The notes: a model not told the origin generated them from the sequence alone. A stretch of 16,351 nt of DNA from Flavobacteriaceae bacterium (GCA_016649785.1 JAENXB010000039.1:1-16351); one strand, 5' to 3'; positions 7,188 to 15,244 are shown, counted from the first letter of the stretch. Numbers and translations are program-made.

Positions 7188-7598
7188 TCACCCTTTTTTG
7201 AAAACTATGGTAGTCCCAGAGGAAATTAATGGAGTAAAAGTAAATGTATCGGCATTAAACTGGATTGTACCAGATAAAGGACTAAAATCTTCCAATTCAG
7301 GGATAGGAATAGTAAAGGTATAAATACTGGCTTGTTGCTTCCATTCACTATTAGTTGAAGCTCCTGCAAGACAATTCCCTTCAACCTCAGAGGAGAATAC
7401 CGAATTGGTAGTTCCATCAGCATTGAAAGTCATAAAAGAATTCGTATTACATTCACTTAAAGTGAAATCAGATCCCGGTACATTATTTACTTCGGCAATA
7501 AACCATTTGCCAACAACAGGGTCGGTGGCGTTGTTGTCATCTTCACTGCAAGCTGTTAAAAGTGCAATACTAAAAAATAAAACAAAATTTTTTTTCAT
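7188..7598 (-). CDS. Lipocalin-like lipoprotein
   Basis: This 136-residue secreted lipoprotein has a signal peptide ending in a lipobox (SIALLTAC); Cys19 would be lipidated. The next residues, SEDDNN, are acidic, like signals that send Bacteroidota lipoproteins to the cell surface. The mature part starts VVGKWFIAEVNN and goes on in alternating beta strands (FMTFNADGT, TIQFNADTFTF), the pattern of the small lipocalin-like or DUF4923-type beta-barrel family common in Flavobacteria. Two further cysteines lie in the mature part (SECNTN, EGNCLAG) and could form a disulfide. ATG at 7598 is preferred over the TTG at 7604. Ligand and function are unknown. It is monocistronic, with its own terminator downstream. 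Confidence 0.8.
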   Translation of the reverse strand: MKKNFVLFFSIALLTACSEDDNNATDPVVGKWFIAEVNNVPGSDFTLSECNTNSFMTFNADGTTNSVFSSEVEGNCLAGASTNSEWKQQASIYTFTIPIPELEDFSPLSGTIQFNADTFTFTPLISSGTTIVFKKG

Positions 7599-7738
7599 GG
7601 TCAAAAGTTTAAAGTTGGTTAATGATTATTTGCATTCATCCAGTTTTGATATTGCTCTTCTAATAAAGAGAGTCGTAAATATAACAATAAGATCCTCTCA
7701 TTTATCTTTAGGGCAATATAAACTTAAAACTCAAAAAA

Positions 7739-7861
7739 ATGGAATATATTTCAACCCTTAAAAAAAATGCTCTTGTGCTATTCTTATCTTTAGGTGCAAT
7801 TGCGTGCAATGATGACGGTGATGATGTAATCATTATAGAAACCAATACAATTGCAGATTGA
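7739..7861 (+). CDS. Small (40-residue) lipoprotein
   Basis: An ATG at 7739 opens a 40-codon frame ending TGA at 7859-7861. The N-terminus is a clear lipoprotein signal: a lysine pair (TLKKN), a hydrophobic stretch LVLFLSL and the lipobox GAIAC, with Cys23 as the lipidated residue. The mature peptide would be only 18 residues, beginning CNDDGDD, an acidic start suited to surface export, then VIIIETNTIAD. A strong terminator begins 10 bases after the stop, which argues for a real, intact gene rather than a fragment. The gene is divergent from the lipocalin-like lipoprotein, whose signal peptide is similar (KKN start, Cys followed by acidic residues). No function can be assigned. Confidence 0.65.
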   Translation: MEYISTLKKNALVLFLSLGAIACNDDGDDVIIIETNTIAD

Positions 7862-7871
7862 TTATAAAAAG

Positions 7872-7905
7872 AGAGCCCTGTAAAAATTTTACCGGGCTCT
7901 TTTTT
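7872..7905. terminator. Bidirectional intrinsic terminator
   Basis: AGAGCCCTGTAAAA and its near-complement TTTTACCGGGCTCT (one mismatched pair) form a 14-pair hairpin at 7872-7900. It is followed by T5 on the plus strand and by a T-rich tract on the minus strand. It serves the small lipoprotein gene on one side and yidC on the other. Confidence 0.88.
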
Positions 7906-7925
7906 AAATTTAAAATTACTTGTAT

Positions 7926-9782
7926 CTATTTTCCTTTTTTCTTTTGTTGTTCGGCCTGTTCCATCATTTCACCCATTTTTTTGGAAAACTTACTTTGTTT
8001 TCGTGGTTTCTTTTTATTTTCCTGAATTTTTGCATGGATCTTTTTCTCATCAAGGATAGCATATTTAATTACGAGCATGATCCCTATGGTAATCAAATTT
8101 GAAGTGAAGTAGTACAAGGATAATCCACTTGCGTAGTTGTTGAAGAAAAACAACATCATAAGAGGGGATAAGTACATTATAAACTTCATATTAGGCATTC
8201 CGGGTTGTTGGGTTTGCATGGTTTGACCCGTAGTCATCATCATATAAATAAAGATGGCGATAGAGGCCAATATTGGGAACAAACTCACGTGGTCTCCGTA
8301 AAAAGGAATGTTAAAGGGTAATTGTGCTATGGTGTCATAACTCGATAGATCATCTGCCCATAAGAAACCTTTTTGGCGCAATTCAAAAGCACTTGGGAAA
8401 AACTGGAACAAGGCATAGAATACGGGAATTTGCATTAAGGCCGGCAAACAACCACTTAAGGGGCTCGCTCCTGCCTTGCTTTGCAATTTCATGGTTTCCT
8501 GCTGCTTTTTCACTGCATTGTCCTTATACTTTTCATTTATCTCATTTATTTCAGGACGAAGGATCTTCATTTTTGCCTGAGATAGATAGGATTTATAAGT
8601 AACAGGAGAAAGTATGATTCTCACAACAATGGTCATTACAATTATTGCAAGTCCATAACTGGGCAGAATACCCGATAAAAAGCTGAAGAAAGGAATGAAA
8701 ATATGTTTGTTCATCCATCCAAAAAGCCCCCAGCCTAAGGGCACAATTTCATCTAAATTACGGTCGTAATTATTTAATGTTTTATAATCGGTAGGACCGT
8801 AATACCAGTTCATATTATAGTCTAATTCCCCTGCTTTGAGTTCGAGTGGCAAATTTGTGGCAAATGCCTTGGTGTAAAGCGTGTCTATTTCCTCATCCTG
8901 CACCAAGTTGCGGGATGTGAATTTTGCTTTTTCAAACGGGGCATCAGTTAATAGAATTGAGGAGAAAAAGTGTTGTTTGTAAGCAACATAAGTAACATTT
9001 ACTGCTTCATCTTCAGATAATTCTCCCTGTCCTAAATAATCATCATTGCCATCTTCGTATTCAAAACTAATTTCGGTATAGCGGTTTTCGTAGGAGATAC
9101 TCTTGGAATGTCTGTAAGCCTTAAGTTTCCAATCCAGGCTGATATCGGCAGAGCTATTGATAATCTTGCTCAATCCCTGTGATCGGATGCTGAAATCCAT
9201 CATATATTCACCGGGTTTCAACACATAACGGTATTCCAGAAATTCGGTTTCCGAAACCTTTAATTTCATTGAAAGAACCTTATTCTGCCCGCTTTGTGAT
9301 ATTGTGGGTTCAAAATACATATTTTCGGTAGCCAATAACCTTCCATCGGTAGTGGTGAACTTCAAATTTAAAGAGGCATTTCCGTCCTTGATCAAATAAA
9401 TAGGAATAGAGTCGTAAGATTTAAATTGTGTAAGGCGGGCTTTTGAAATATACCCACCTTTATTGTCTATGGTAAGCTCTAAAACATCGTTTGAAATGGT
9501 GGTGGAAGCATTTGTGGCAGATGCCAACGCTGCGGAATATCCGAAAGCTCCCAACTCTTTTTGTGCATTGGCCAATGCAGTTGAATCCTGTAGGTTTTCC
9601 TGAATTTTTTCTTGTACAGGAGCTGCTTTTACTGGAGTTTCTTCCGTTTGTTCAGTAGTTGTTTCCTTTGTGATTTCTGATTGATCACTTTCAAAGGAAT
9701 TGTTGTACAACATCCAAATTAAGATCGCGCCAATAAGAAAAAATCCTATGAGGGATTGTATGTCAAATTTTTTTTCTTCCAT
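7926..9782 (-). CDS. yidC: Membrane protein insertase YidC
   Basis: YidC inserts and folds inner-membrane proteins, alone or with the Sec translocon. The 618-residue protein has the Gram-negative layout: an N-terminal membrane anchor (about 10-26), a low-complexity linker rich in Glu and Thr (30-60), a periplasmic beta-domain (about 95-335) and the conserved five-helix insertase core (about 350-575). Arg388 in IVVRIILSP matches the essential groove arginine of E. coli (Arg366), and the cytoplasmic hairpin and GASPLSGCLPALMQIP segment follow. The C-terminal tail (about 580-618) is highly basic, rich in Lys, and may contact the ribosome. It lies 68 bases after pyrG and is likely co-transcribed with it. 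Confidence 0.97.
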   Translation of the reverse strand: MEEKKFDIQSLIGFFLIGAILIWMLYNNSFESDQSEITKETTTEQTEETPVKAAPVQEKIQENLQDSTALANAQKELGAFGYSAALASATNASTTISNDVLELTIDNKGGYISKARLTQFKSYDSIPIYLIKDGNASLNLKFTTTDGRLLATENMYFEPTISQSGQNKVLSMKLKVSETEFLEYRYVLKPGEYMMDFSIRSQGLSKIINSSADISLDWKLKAYRHSKSISYENRYTEISFEYEDGNDDYLGQGELSEDEAVNVTYVAYKQHFFSSILLTDAPFEKAKFTSRNLVQDEEIDTLYTKAFATNLPLELKAGELDYNMNWYYGPTDYKTLNNYDRNLDEIVPLGWGLFGWMNKHIFIPFFSFLSGILPSYGLAIIVMTIVVRIILSPVTYKSYLSQAKMKILRPEINEINEKYKDNAVKKQQETMKLQSKAGASPLSGCLPALMQIPVFYALFQFFPSAFELRQKGFLWADDLSSYDTIAQLPFNIPFYGDHVSLFPILASIAIFIYMMMTTGQTMQTQQPGMPNMKFIMYLSPLMMLFFFNNYASGLSLYYFTSNLITIGIMLVIKYAILDEKKIHAKIQENKKKPRKQSKFSKKMGEMMEQAEQQKKKGK

Positions 9783-9850
9783 GTTATAAGATAAAATACT
9801 AATGCGGAAATCCCGCTTTAAAAGGTTTTAATTATAAGTAAAAAGACCGG

Positions 9851-11494
9851 CTATTTTTTTTGGGTCAATTTCACATTGTTTTTTTGTTTTGAATAGGTCA
9901 CGGCCGCTTTTATAAATGAGATAAAAAGAGGATGAGGTTTTGCCACTGTACTTTTATATTCGGGATGGTACTGTACACCTACAAACCAAGGGTGATCCTT
10001 CAGTTCTACAATTTCCACCAGGCCGGTTTCCGGGTTTATTCCGGTACTTTTTAAACCAACGTGTGCCAGTTCTTCTTTGTATTTATTATTTAATTCGTAA
10101 CGGTGACGGTGACGTTCCTTTATAATATCAGATTTATAAACCTCTTGTGCGAGGGAACCTTTTGTCAATTTACAAGCCCAGCTCCCCAAACGCATAGTCC
10201 CTCCCATATGGGTAATATTTTTTTGTTCCTCCATAATATCTATTACGGCGTGCTTAGTGTTGGGATCCATTTCTGTGGAATTGGCATTTTTAAGATGAAG
10301 AACATTTCTTGCAATTTCTATCACCGCCATTTGCATCCCCAGGCAAATTCCGAAAAACGGGATTTTGTGCTCACGTGCATATTGAACGGCATCTATTTTT
10401 CCTTCAATCCCACGTTCGCCAAATCCGGGGGCCACCAATATTCCGTCTAAATCCGAAATTTTATTTTTGATGGTATTTTCATTGATGAATTCAGAATGAA
10501 TACTTACAACATTTACCTTTACTTCGTTTTCTGCACCAGCGTGGATAAATGATTCAAAAATAGATTTATATGAATCCCTCAATTCAACATATTTGCCAAT
10601 CAATCCGATGGTTATTTCATACTTCGGGTTTTTATGACGTTGTAAAAATTGATTCCAATGATCCAAATTTGGAGTGGTATTATCCGGAAGCTGTAATTTT
10701 TTAAGTACAACGGTATCCAGACCTTCTTCCAGCATTAAATTGGGAACATCGTAGATTGTTGAAGCATCTATAGACTGGATAACTGCTTCCTGACGCACAT
10801 TGCAAAAGATAGCTAATTTTCGGCGGATGTCATCAGAGAGTTCGTGCTCAGTCCTGCATACCAGGATATCGGCCCTAATCCCGCTTTCCATCAAGGTTTT
10901 AACGCTGTGTTGGGTCGGTTTTGTTTTGAGCTCACCGGCAGCAGCGAGATAGGGGACAAGGGTGAGGTGAATAACCAAAGCATTGTCATCTCCCAATTCC
11001 CATTTAAGTTGTCTTACCGCCTCTATATATGGCAAGGATTCTATATCCCCTACGGTACCTCCAATTTCTGTGATTACGATATCATAATCTCCGCTTTTGC
11101 CAAGTAATTGGATACGTTCCTTGATTTCATTGGTGATATGCGGAACAACCTGTACGGTTTTTCCCAGGAATTCTCCACGGCGTTCTTTTTCAATTACACT
11201 TTGGTAGATCCGCCCAGTAGTTACATTGTTCGCCTGAGAAGTATTTACATTTAAAAAACGTTCATAATGCCCCAGATCCAGATCGGTTTCGGCGCCATCT
11301 TCAGTCACGTAGCATTCCCCGTGTTCATATGGATTGAGCGTTCCCGGATCAACATTGATATAAGGATCTAATTTCTGAATAGTAATTTTAAACCCACGAG
11401 CTTGTAATAATTTTGCTAATGAAGCAGCTATAATTCCCTTTCCCAGGGAAGAAGAAACCCCTCCGGTAACAAAAATATACTTGGTTTCGGCCAT
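9851..11494 (-). CDS. pyrG: CTP synthase
   Basis: CTP synthase converts UTP to CTP with ATP and glutamine, the last step of pyrimidine nucleotide synthesis, in the cytoplasm. The 547-residue length is standard. The N-terminal synthetase domain shows the P-loop region GGVSSSLGKG (11-20) and the metal/CTP site TEIGGTVGDIES (142-153). The C-terminal class I amidotransferase domain has nucleophile Cys384 in FFGICLGMQ and the His510/Glu512 pair in QYHPEYKS. It is the first gene of a probable two-gene operon with yidC, an order I recall as common in Flavobacteria. Confidence 0.97.
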   Translation of the reverse strand: MAETKYIFVTGGVSSSLGKGIIAASLAKLLQARGFKITIQKLDPYINVDPGTLNPYEHGECYVTEDGAETDLDLGHYERFLNVNTSQANNVTTGRIYQSVIEKERRGEFLGKTVQVVPHITNEIKERIQLLGKSGDYDIVITEIGGTVGDIESLPYIEAVRQLKWELGDDNALVIHLTLVPYLAAAGELKTKPTQHSVKTLMESGIRADILVCRTEHELSDDIRRKLAIFCNVRQEAVIQSIDASTIYDVPNLMLEEGLDTVVLKKLQLPDNTTPNLDHWNQFLQRHKNPKYEITIGLIGKYVELRDSYKSIFESFIHAGAENEVKVNVVSIHSEFINENTIKNKISDLDGILVAPGFGERGIEGKIDAVQYAREHKIPFFGICLGMQMAVIEIARNVLHLKNANSTEMDPNTKHAVIDIMEEQKNITHMGGTMRLGSWACKLTKGSLAQEVYKSDIIKERHRHRYELNNKYKEELAHVGLKSTGINPETGLVEIVELKDHPWFVGVQYHPEYKSTVAKPHPLFISFIKAAVTYSKQKNNVKLTQKK

Positions 11495-11568
11495 TTTAAA
11501 TGTGTTTTTTGTGTTGCATTATTCAGGGCGCTAAATTACAAAGAAGAATACTAAAAAGCCCTCAATTT

Positions 11569-11576
11569 CAAACCTA
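11569..11576 (-). promoter_or_regulatory. Possible pyrG -7 promoter box
   Basis: TAGGTTTG on the minus strand matches TAnnTTTG, 74 bases upstream of the pyrG ATG. No TTG lies at the normal upstream distance. It is the only full -7 match I found in this 124-base gap, but the call is weak. Confidence 0.35.
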
Positions 11577-11618
11577 ATATTTTGACCTTTAAAAGATTGA
11601 AAATCGCAACCGAAACCG

Positions 11619-11855
11619 CTAATATTTAGGGTATTTTGTCCTGATAGTGCGCAAGATATGTTCTATCCCATTTAACTTTAATTCAGTGACCTGCTTTAAT
11701 TGGTCGCCAAGTTTACCTTGTGGAAAGCCTTTTTGTTGGAACCAGATAAGGTAATGTTCGGGAATTTCAGACAGGTACCGATCTTTGTATTTCCCAAAAT
11801 ACATTTTGGCATGCGCCAATTCGATAAGTGCCTTATGGTCCGGTTTTATTTCCAT
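11619..11855 (-). CDS. DUF3820 family protein
   Basis: This 78-residue soluble protein fits the small DUF3820 family. Its core is MYFGKYKDRYLSEIPEHYL (residues 18-36), matching the family pattern of phenylalanine-glycine-lysine, a Tyr-Leu pair and a Pro-Glu-x-Tyr-Leu stretch, followed by WFQQKGFPQGKLG. No signal peptide or membrane segment is present, and the C-terminus is basic. The biochemical role of the family is not established to my knowledge, and nothing around it indicates one. A -7 promoter box ends four bases before the ATG. It is divergent from the FAD dehydrogenase. Confidence 0.82.
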   Translation of the reverse strand: MEIKPDHKALIELAHAKMYFGKYKDRYLSEIPEHYLIWFQQKGFPQGKLGDQLKQVTELKLNGIEHILRTIRTKYPKY

Positions 11856-11859
11856 TTAA

Positions 11860-11867
11860 CAAAGTTA
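11860..11867 (-). promoter_or_regulatory. DUF3820 gene -7 promoter box
   Basis: TAACTTTG on the minus strand is a full TAnnTTTG match whose final G is four bases before the ATG at 11855. The upstream TTG element is not clear. If used, the transcript would begin at the start codon. Confidence 0.45.
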
Positions 11868-11963
11868 GAACAATCCATAAAAGGAATCCAGGTTATTGTT
11901 GAAGGTTCTTGAAAAATAAAAATTAGGTATTTTAAATATAAACCTAATGCGAGAAAATGATGG

Positions 11964-11995
11964 TTGTGTTTTCAAGTTTGAAATGATTAATTTTG
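11964..11995 (+). promoter_or_regulatory. FAD dehydrogenase gene promoter
   Basis: TTG at 11964-11966, then 21 bases, then TAATTTTG at 11988-11995. Both elements match the Bacteroidota consensus, and the ATG follows 17 bases after the box, leaving a short leader. Confidence 0.6.
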
Positions 11996-12012
11996 CACAA
12001 TAAATTCATTTG

Positions 12013-13566
12013 ATGAAAACTCAATATCAACTTAGGCTTAGCCCGAAAGCCGCGGCAAAGAAGGAATTGTTGTGGAAGGAAGTTTCCGGGCATTCTGGCA
12101 TCCCGGTTTCAGATATTTCTCATGTTGAAGTTTTAAAACGCTCCATAGATGCCCGCCAAAAAGCTGTCAAGATAAATTTGAAGGTGGACATTTATGTCAA
12201 TGAAGAATTTTTAGACGAACCTATGAGTTTGCCCAATTATCCAAATATTTCCAATCGGGAAGAAGTTTACATTATTGGCGCCGGCCCGGCAGGTCTATTT
12301 GCCGCGTTGCGATGTATCGAATTGGGTAAAAAGCCAATAGTGATTGAACGAGGTAAAGATGTAAGAAACCGAAGGCGTGACCTTAAAGCGCTTAATATTG
12401 AACATATTGTAAACGAAGATTCCAACTATTGTTTTGGGGAAGGCGGTGCAGGAACATTCAGCGATGGCAAGTTATATACAAGGTCGAAAAAGCGGGGTGA
12501 TGTCAACAGGATCTTAAACTTATTTGTTGGATTCGGTGCCACCAAAGAAATTCTGGTAGATGCACATCCCCATATAGGGACCAACAAGCTTCCTGCAATA
12601 ATCACCAAAATGAGGGAGAAAATAATGGAGCTTGGGGGAGAAGTACTTTTTGAAACCCGGGTTACCGATCTAATAATTAAAAATAACCAAATAACCGGGA
12701 TTCAAACTCAGAAAGGTGAATTGTTCAACGCAAAAAACGTAATTCTGGCCACAGGTCATTCTGCACGTGATATTTTTGAGTTATTGGACAGAAAGGGAAT
12801 AAAAATTGAAGCAAAGCCCTTCGCTTTGGGTGTCCGGGTAGAGCATCCTCAGCAACTTATAGATAAAATTCAGTATAAATGTGATGACAGGGGAGAATTT
12901 TTACCCCCATCTCCATACAGCATCGTTAAGCAAATTAATGGCAGGGGAATGTATTCGTTTTGTATGTGCCCCGGAGAAGTTATTGCTCCCTGCGCCACAA
13001 GTCCGGGAGAAGTGGTTACCAATGGCTGGTCACCCAGCAAGCGGGACCAACCAACTGCAAATTCAGGAATAGTTATCGAGTTGCGGATGTCCGATTTTGC
13101 CGCATTTGGAAATTCAGCTTTGGCAGGTATGCAGTTTCAAAAGAGTATCGAACAAACTGCCTGGGTACTTGGAGGTAAAACCCAACGGGTACCGGGTCAA
13201 AGACTGGTGGATTTTGTAGAGGGAAAAATATCTCAAAATTTACCCGTAACATCATATAAACCAGGTGTTACTTCAGCAGATTTAAGAGAAGTTTTTCCGG
13301 AATTTATCCACAAAACCCTTCAGAATGGATTTAAGGAATTCGGCAAGTCCATGCATGGGTATTTGACCAACGAAGCGATAGTGCACGCACCGGAATCAAG
13401 AACTTCCTCACCGGTTAGAATTCCAAGGGATTCCAAAACTTTAGAGCATGTTCAAATTAAAGGTTTATTTCCTTGCGGGGAAGGAGCAGGGTATGCAGGA
13501 GGAATTATTTCGGCAGCCATCGACGGTGAAAAATGCGTGGAAAGTTGTGTTTCTTTGATGAAATGA
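12013..13566 (+). CDS. FAD-dependent dehydrogenase (COG2509 type)
   Basis: This 517-residue flavoprotein resembles the large uncharacterised NAD(P)/FAD-dependent dehydrogenase family (COG2509). An N-terminal extension of about 80 residues is followed by the FAD-binding Rossmann motif VYIIGAGPAG (85-94), the signature CFGEGGAGTFSDGKLYTRS (140-158), and the second dinucleotide motif VILATGHSARD (243-253). A C-terminal FAD contact lies in GLFPCGEGAGYAGGI. Several cysteines sit in CMCPGEVIAPC (near 318-328), a conserved-looking cluster that could act in redox or metal binding. The frame also opens at TTG 12010, but ATG 12013 is the better start. The substrate is unknown, and the gene appears to be transcribed alone. 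Confidence 0.88.
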   Translation: MKTQYQLRLSPKAAAKKELLWKEVSGHSGIPVSDISHVEVLKRSIDARQKAVKINLKVDIYVNEEFLDEPMSLPNYPNISNREEVYIIGAGPAGLFAALRCIELGKKPIVIERGKDVRNRRRDLKALNIEHIVNEDSNYCFGEGGAGTFSDGKLYTRSKKRGDVNRILNLFVGFGATKEILVDAHPHIGTNKLPAIITKMREKIMELGGEVLFETRVTDLIIKNNQITGIQTQKGELFNAKNVILATGHSARDIFELLDRKGIKIEAKPFALGVRVEHPQQLIDKIQYKCDDRGEFLPPSPYSIVKQINGRGMYSFCMCPGEVIAPCATSPGEVVTNGWSPSKRDQPTANSGIVIELRMSDFAAFGNSALAGMQFQKSIEQTAWVLGGKTQRVPGQRLVDFVEGKISQNLPVTSYKPGVTSADLREVFPEFIHKTLQNGFKEFGKSMHGYLTNEAIVHAPESRTSSPVRIPRDSKTLEHVQIKGLFPCGEGAGYAGGIISAAIDGEKCVESCVSLMK

Positions 13567-13624
13567 AGTAGGAAAGAAATAGAATCCAAAAATTGATAAG
13601 TTGTGTTGTATGAATTTTTTGAAC

Positions 13625-13653
13625 AAAAAAAAGCCTTACACAATGTGTAAGGC
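13625..13653 (-). terminator. Cold-shock gene intrinsic terminator
   Basis: GCCTTACAC (13633-13641) and GTGTAAGGC (13645-13653) form a perfect nine-base stem with a three-base loop. On the minus strand it is followed by eight Ts. It lies 38 bases past the cold-shock stop codon. Confidence 0.88.
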
Positions 13654-13691
13654 CCAAACTTTCATAAGTATAGCAACTATATAAACAAAGC

Positions 13692-13883
13692 TTAAGCTTG
13701 TTTTACGTTTACTGCATTTAATCCTTTTCTTCCTTCTTCAAGGTCAAACGTTACTTCGTCATTTTCTCTAATTTCGTCTACAAGACCATTAGCATGTACA
13801 AAGTATTCTTTGTTTGATTCTTCGTCGGTAATAAATCCAAATCCTTTAGAGTCGTTAAAAAATTTGACAGTTCCTCTATTCAT
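13692..13883 (-). CDS. Cold-shock domain protein (CspA family)
   Basis: This 63-residue single cold-shock domain protein binds single-stranded RNA or DNA and is thought to keep RNA unfolded. RNP1 is present as KGFGFI (13-18) and RNP2 as YFVHAN (27-32). The start MNRGTVKFFNDSKG is standard, so ATG 13883 is used although the frame continues upstream to 13946. The gene has a clear promoter and its own terminator, so it is an independent unit. The leader is short, unlike the long leader of E. coli cspA, so that kind of leader-based cold control is not evident here. Confidence 0.95.
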   Translation of the reverse strand: MNRGTVKFFNDSKGFGFITDEESNKEYFVHANGLVDEIRENDEVTFDLEEGRKGLNAVNVKQA

Positions 13884-14266
13884 TATATATAAATTTAATT
13901 TTGACAAATATAGGGTTTTATAATTACTTTGCAACATTATCATCATTTTTTTTAAATAATCGTGTAAGGGAGTGGTTACGAAGCACTAAATAGGTGTTAT
14001 GCCAGTAACATTTACCTATATTTTAATTTTTGTTTCCTGGTGATCCCATTAAATGTTTTACGATCAACCCCTTTTGCATAAAAATCGTTATGGTTTAAAA
14101 ATCAAATATTAAGCATGAATTTAAATAAAATGAATAATAAAATATTGGTTCCTTATAGTTGAAGAAAATTTACTTTACCAATGTTAAAATATATCCAATC
14201 CCAGTATTTTGTATGAAACATAAAACGATATTTGCTGAGGTTAATTGATGATTCGCGTAAATTATT
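13884..14266. other. AT-rich intergenic region between divergent csp and L,D-transpeptidase genes
   Basis: These 383 bases hold the cold-shock promoter at the left and, at the extreme right, a partial -7 match (TTATTTTG, 14262-14269, seven of eight positions) that may serve the transpeptidase gene. Between them I see only short weak inverted repeats (for example TAGGT...ACCTA near 13990-14015) and a 15-codon frame at 14115 with no sign of being real. No RNA gene or riboswitch is recognisable. Confidence 0.5.
13905..13934 (-). promoter_or_regulatory. Cold-shock gene promoter
   Basis: On the minus strand TTG (13934-13932), 19 bases, then TATATTTG (13912-13905). Both elements and the spacing agree fully with the Bacteroidota promoter consensus. 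The ATG lies 21 bases downstream of the box. Confidence 0.75.
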
Positions 14267-15244
14267 TTGAACCTTAAAAAGATCCAAATTCCCTTGAAAA
14301 TTAATTCCCACAATAGAACACTCCATCCTTTTTTGAGTATTTTATTAATTGGCAGTTTCTTAATTTTTTCCTGCAACAGGAAATCTCAGGATCCTAATTT
14401 GAATAAACAGGAGAGTAAATCAACAGTAGATAGTATCAGTGAGCCGAAGAAGGAGGTTAAGGTTCCAAAAATGAGAGTGAATTATAGATTGGATTCCATA
14501 GCAAACCCTGCACAAATAGATAGTTTTCAGAATAAATATGCCGAAGAGCACAAGAGAATTGTTTTTGCCCTTAACAGGATTGATTATGGCAGGTTAAGAG
14601 TTGGTTCTAAACTGGTTATTCCGGATACTTTGGCAACCGATTTAATAAAATATTCTCCATTCCCCGAAAATCTTGAAATCCTTGATTCCATTCCTAAAAC
14701 AGTTTTGATTGCCCAGCGCATCCAGGGATTTGCCCTTTATGAAAATGGCAAACTTATAAAATGGGGCCCTGTGAGCTCCGGGAAGAGATCAACTCCTACT
14801 CCCAATGGGCTTCATTATGCCAATTACAAGGCAAAACTAAAAATAAGTACGGTGAATGGTGCTTGGGAAATGCCTTATTATTTCAATTTCATGAATCTTT
14901 ATGGGGTTGGAATTCACGAATATTCTCTTCCGGGATACCCTGCCAGCCACGCCTGTGTACGTGCGTATAAAGAGGATGCTCAGTTTATTTACGATTGGGC
15001 CCAACAATGGAAACTGGATAATTCAGGGCAAAAACTTATAAAAAATGGAACCCCATTTATGGTTTTTGGAGAATATGACTATAAGGATCCGTATCCATGG
15101 CAAAAACTTGTAAACGACAAAACTGCCAACGACCTTAATGAAGCCGAAATGAAGCTCTTAAAACAATATGTGAAGCAGTATGAGGAAAACCAAAGAAATT
15201 ATATAAAAGATCCGGAACCGCCTGAAATTGATTTGGCATCATAG
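14267..15244 (+). CDS. Lipoprotein L,D-transpeptidase (YkuD domain)
   Basis: YkuD-type enzymes form or edit peptidoglycan links through an active-site cysteine. The precursor has a hydrophobic signal and lipobox (LIFSC, Cys36), so it should be membrane-anchored. A degenerate LysM-like segment may occupy 95-119. The catalytic domain (about 144-270) contains His217 (VGIHEY) and SHACVR (227-232) with Cys230 as nucleophile; the family motif is normally SHGC, so Gly is replaced by Ala. The C-terminus is charged and helical. No ATG precedes the signal peptide. The longest frame starts at TTG 14267, which overlaps a possible promoter box; TTG at 14294 would give MKINSHNR and a more compact signal peptide, and may be the true start. 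Confidence 0.85.
   Translation: MNLKKIQIPLKINSHNRTLHPFLSILLIGSFLIFSCNRKSQDPNLNKQESKSTVDSISEPKKEVKVPKMRVNYRLDSIANPAQIDSFQNKYAEEHKRIVFALNRIDYGRLRVGSKLVIPDTLATDLIKYSPFPENLEILDSIPKTVLIAQRIQGFALYENGKLIKWGPVSSGKRSTPTPNGLHYANYKAKLKISTVNGAWEMPYYFNFMNLYGVGIHEYSLPGYPASHACVRAYKEDAQFIYDWAQQWKLDNSGQKLIKNGTPFMVFGEYDYKDPYPWQKLVNDKTANDLNEAEMKLLKQYVKQYEENQRNYIKDPEPPEIDLAS

Noticed and set aside
10103..10450. 115-codon plus-strand frame inside pyrG
   Set aside because: It is an antisense shadow of the CTP synthase amidotransferase domain; nothing supports translation.
13970..14020. Weak inverted repeat around TAGGT...ACCTA as a possible RNA element
   Set aside because: The stem needs a four-base bulge and has few pairs, which is expected by chance in AT-rich DNA.
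14115..14162. 15-codon frame starting ATG in the csp/transpeptidase intergenic region
   Set aside because: It is very short, has low-complexity Asn/Lys content, no promoter and no terminator.
14170..14376. 68-codon minus-strand frame with hydrophobic residues near the L,D-transpeptidase start
   Set aside because: The hydrophobic look comes from the reverse complement of the signal peptide region and AT-rich DNA; it has no promoter or conserved pattern.
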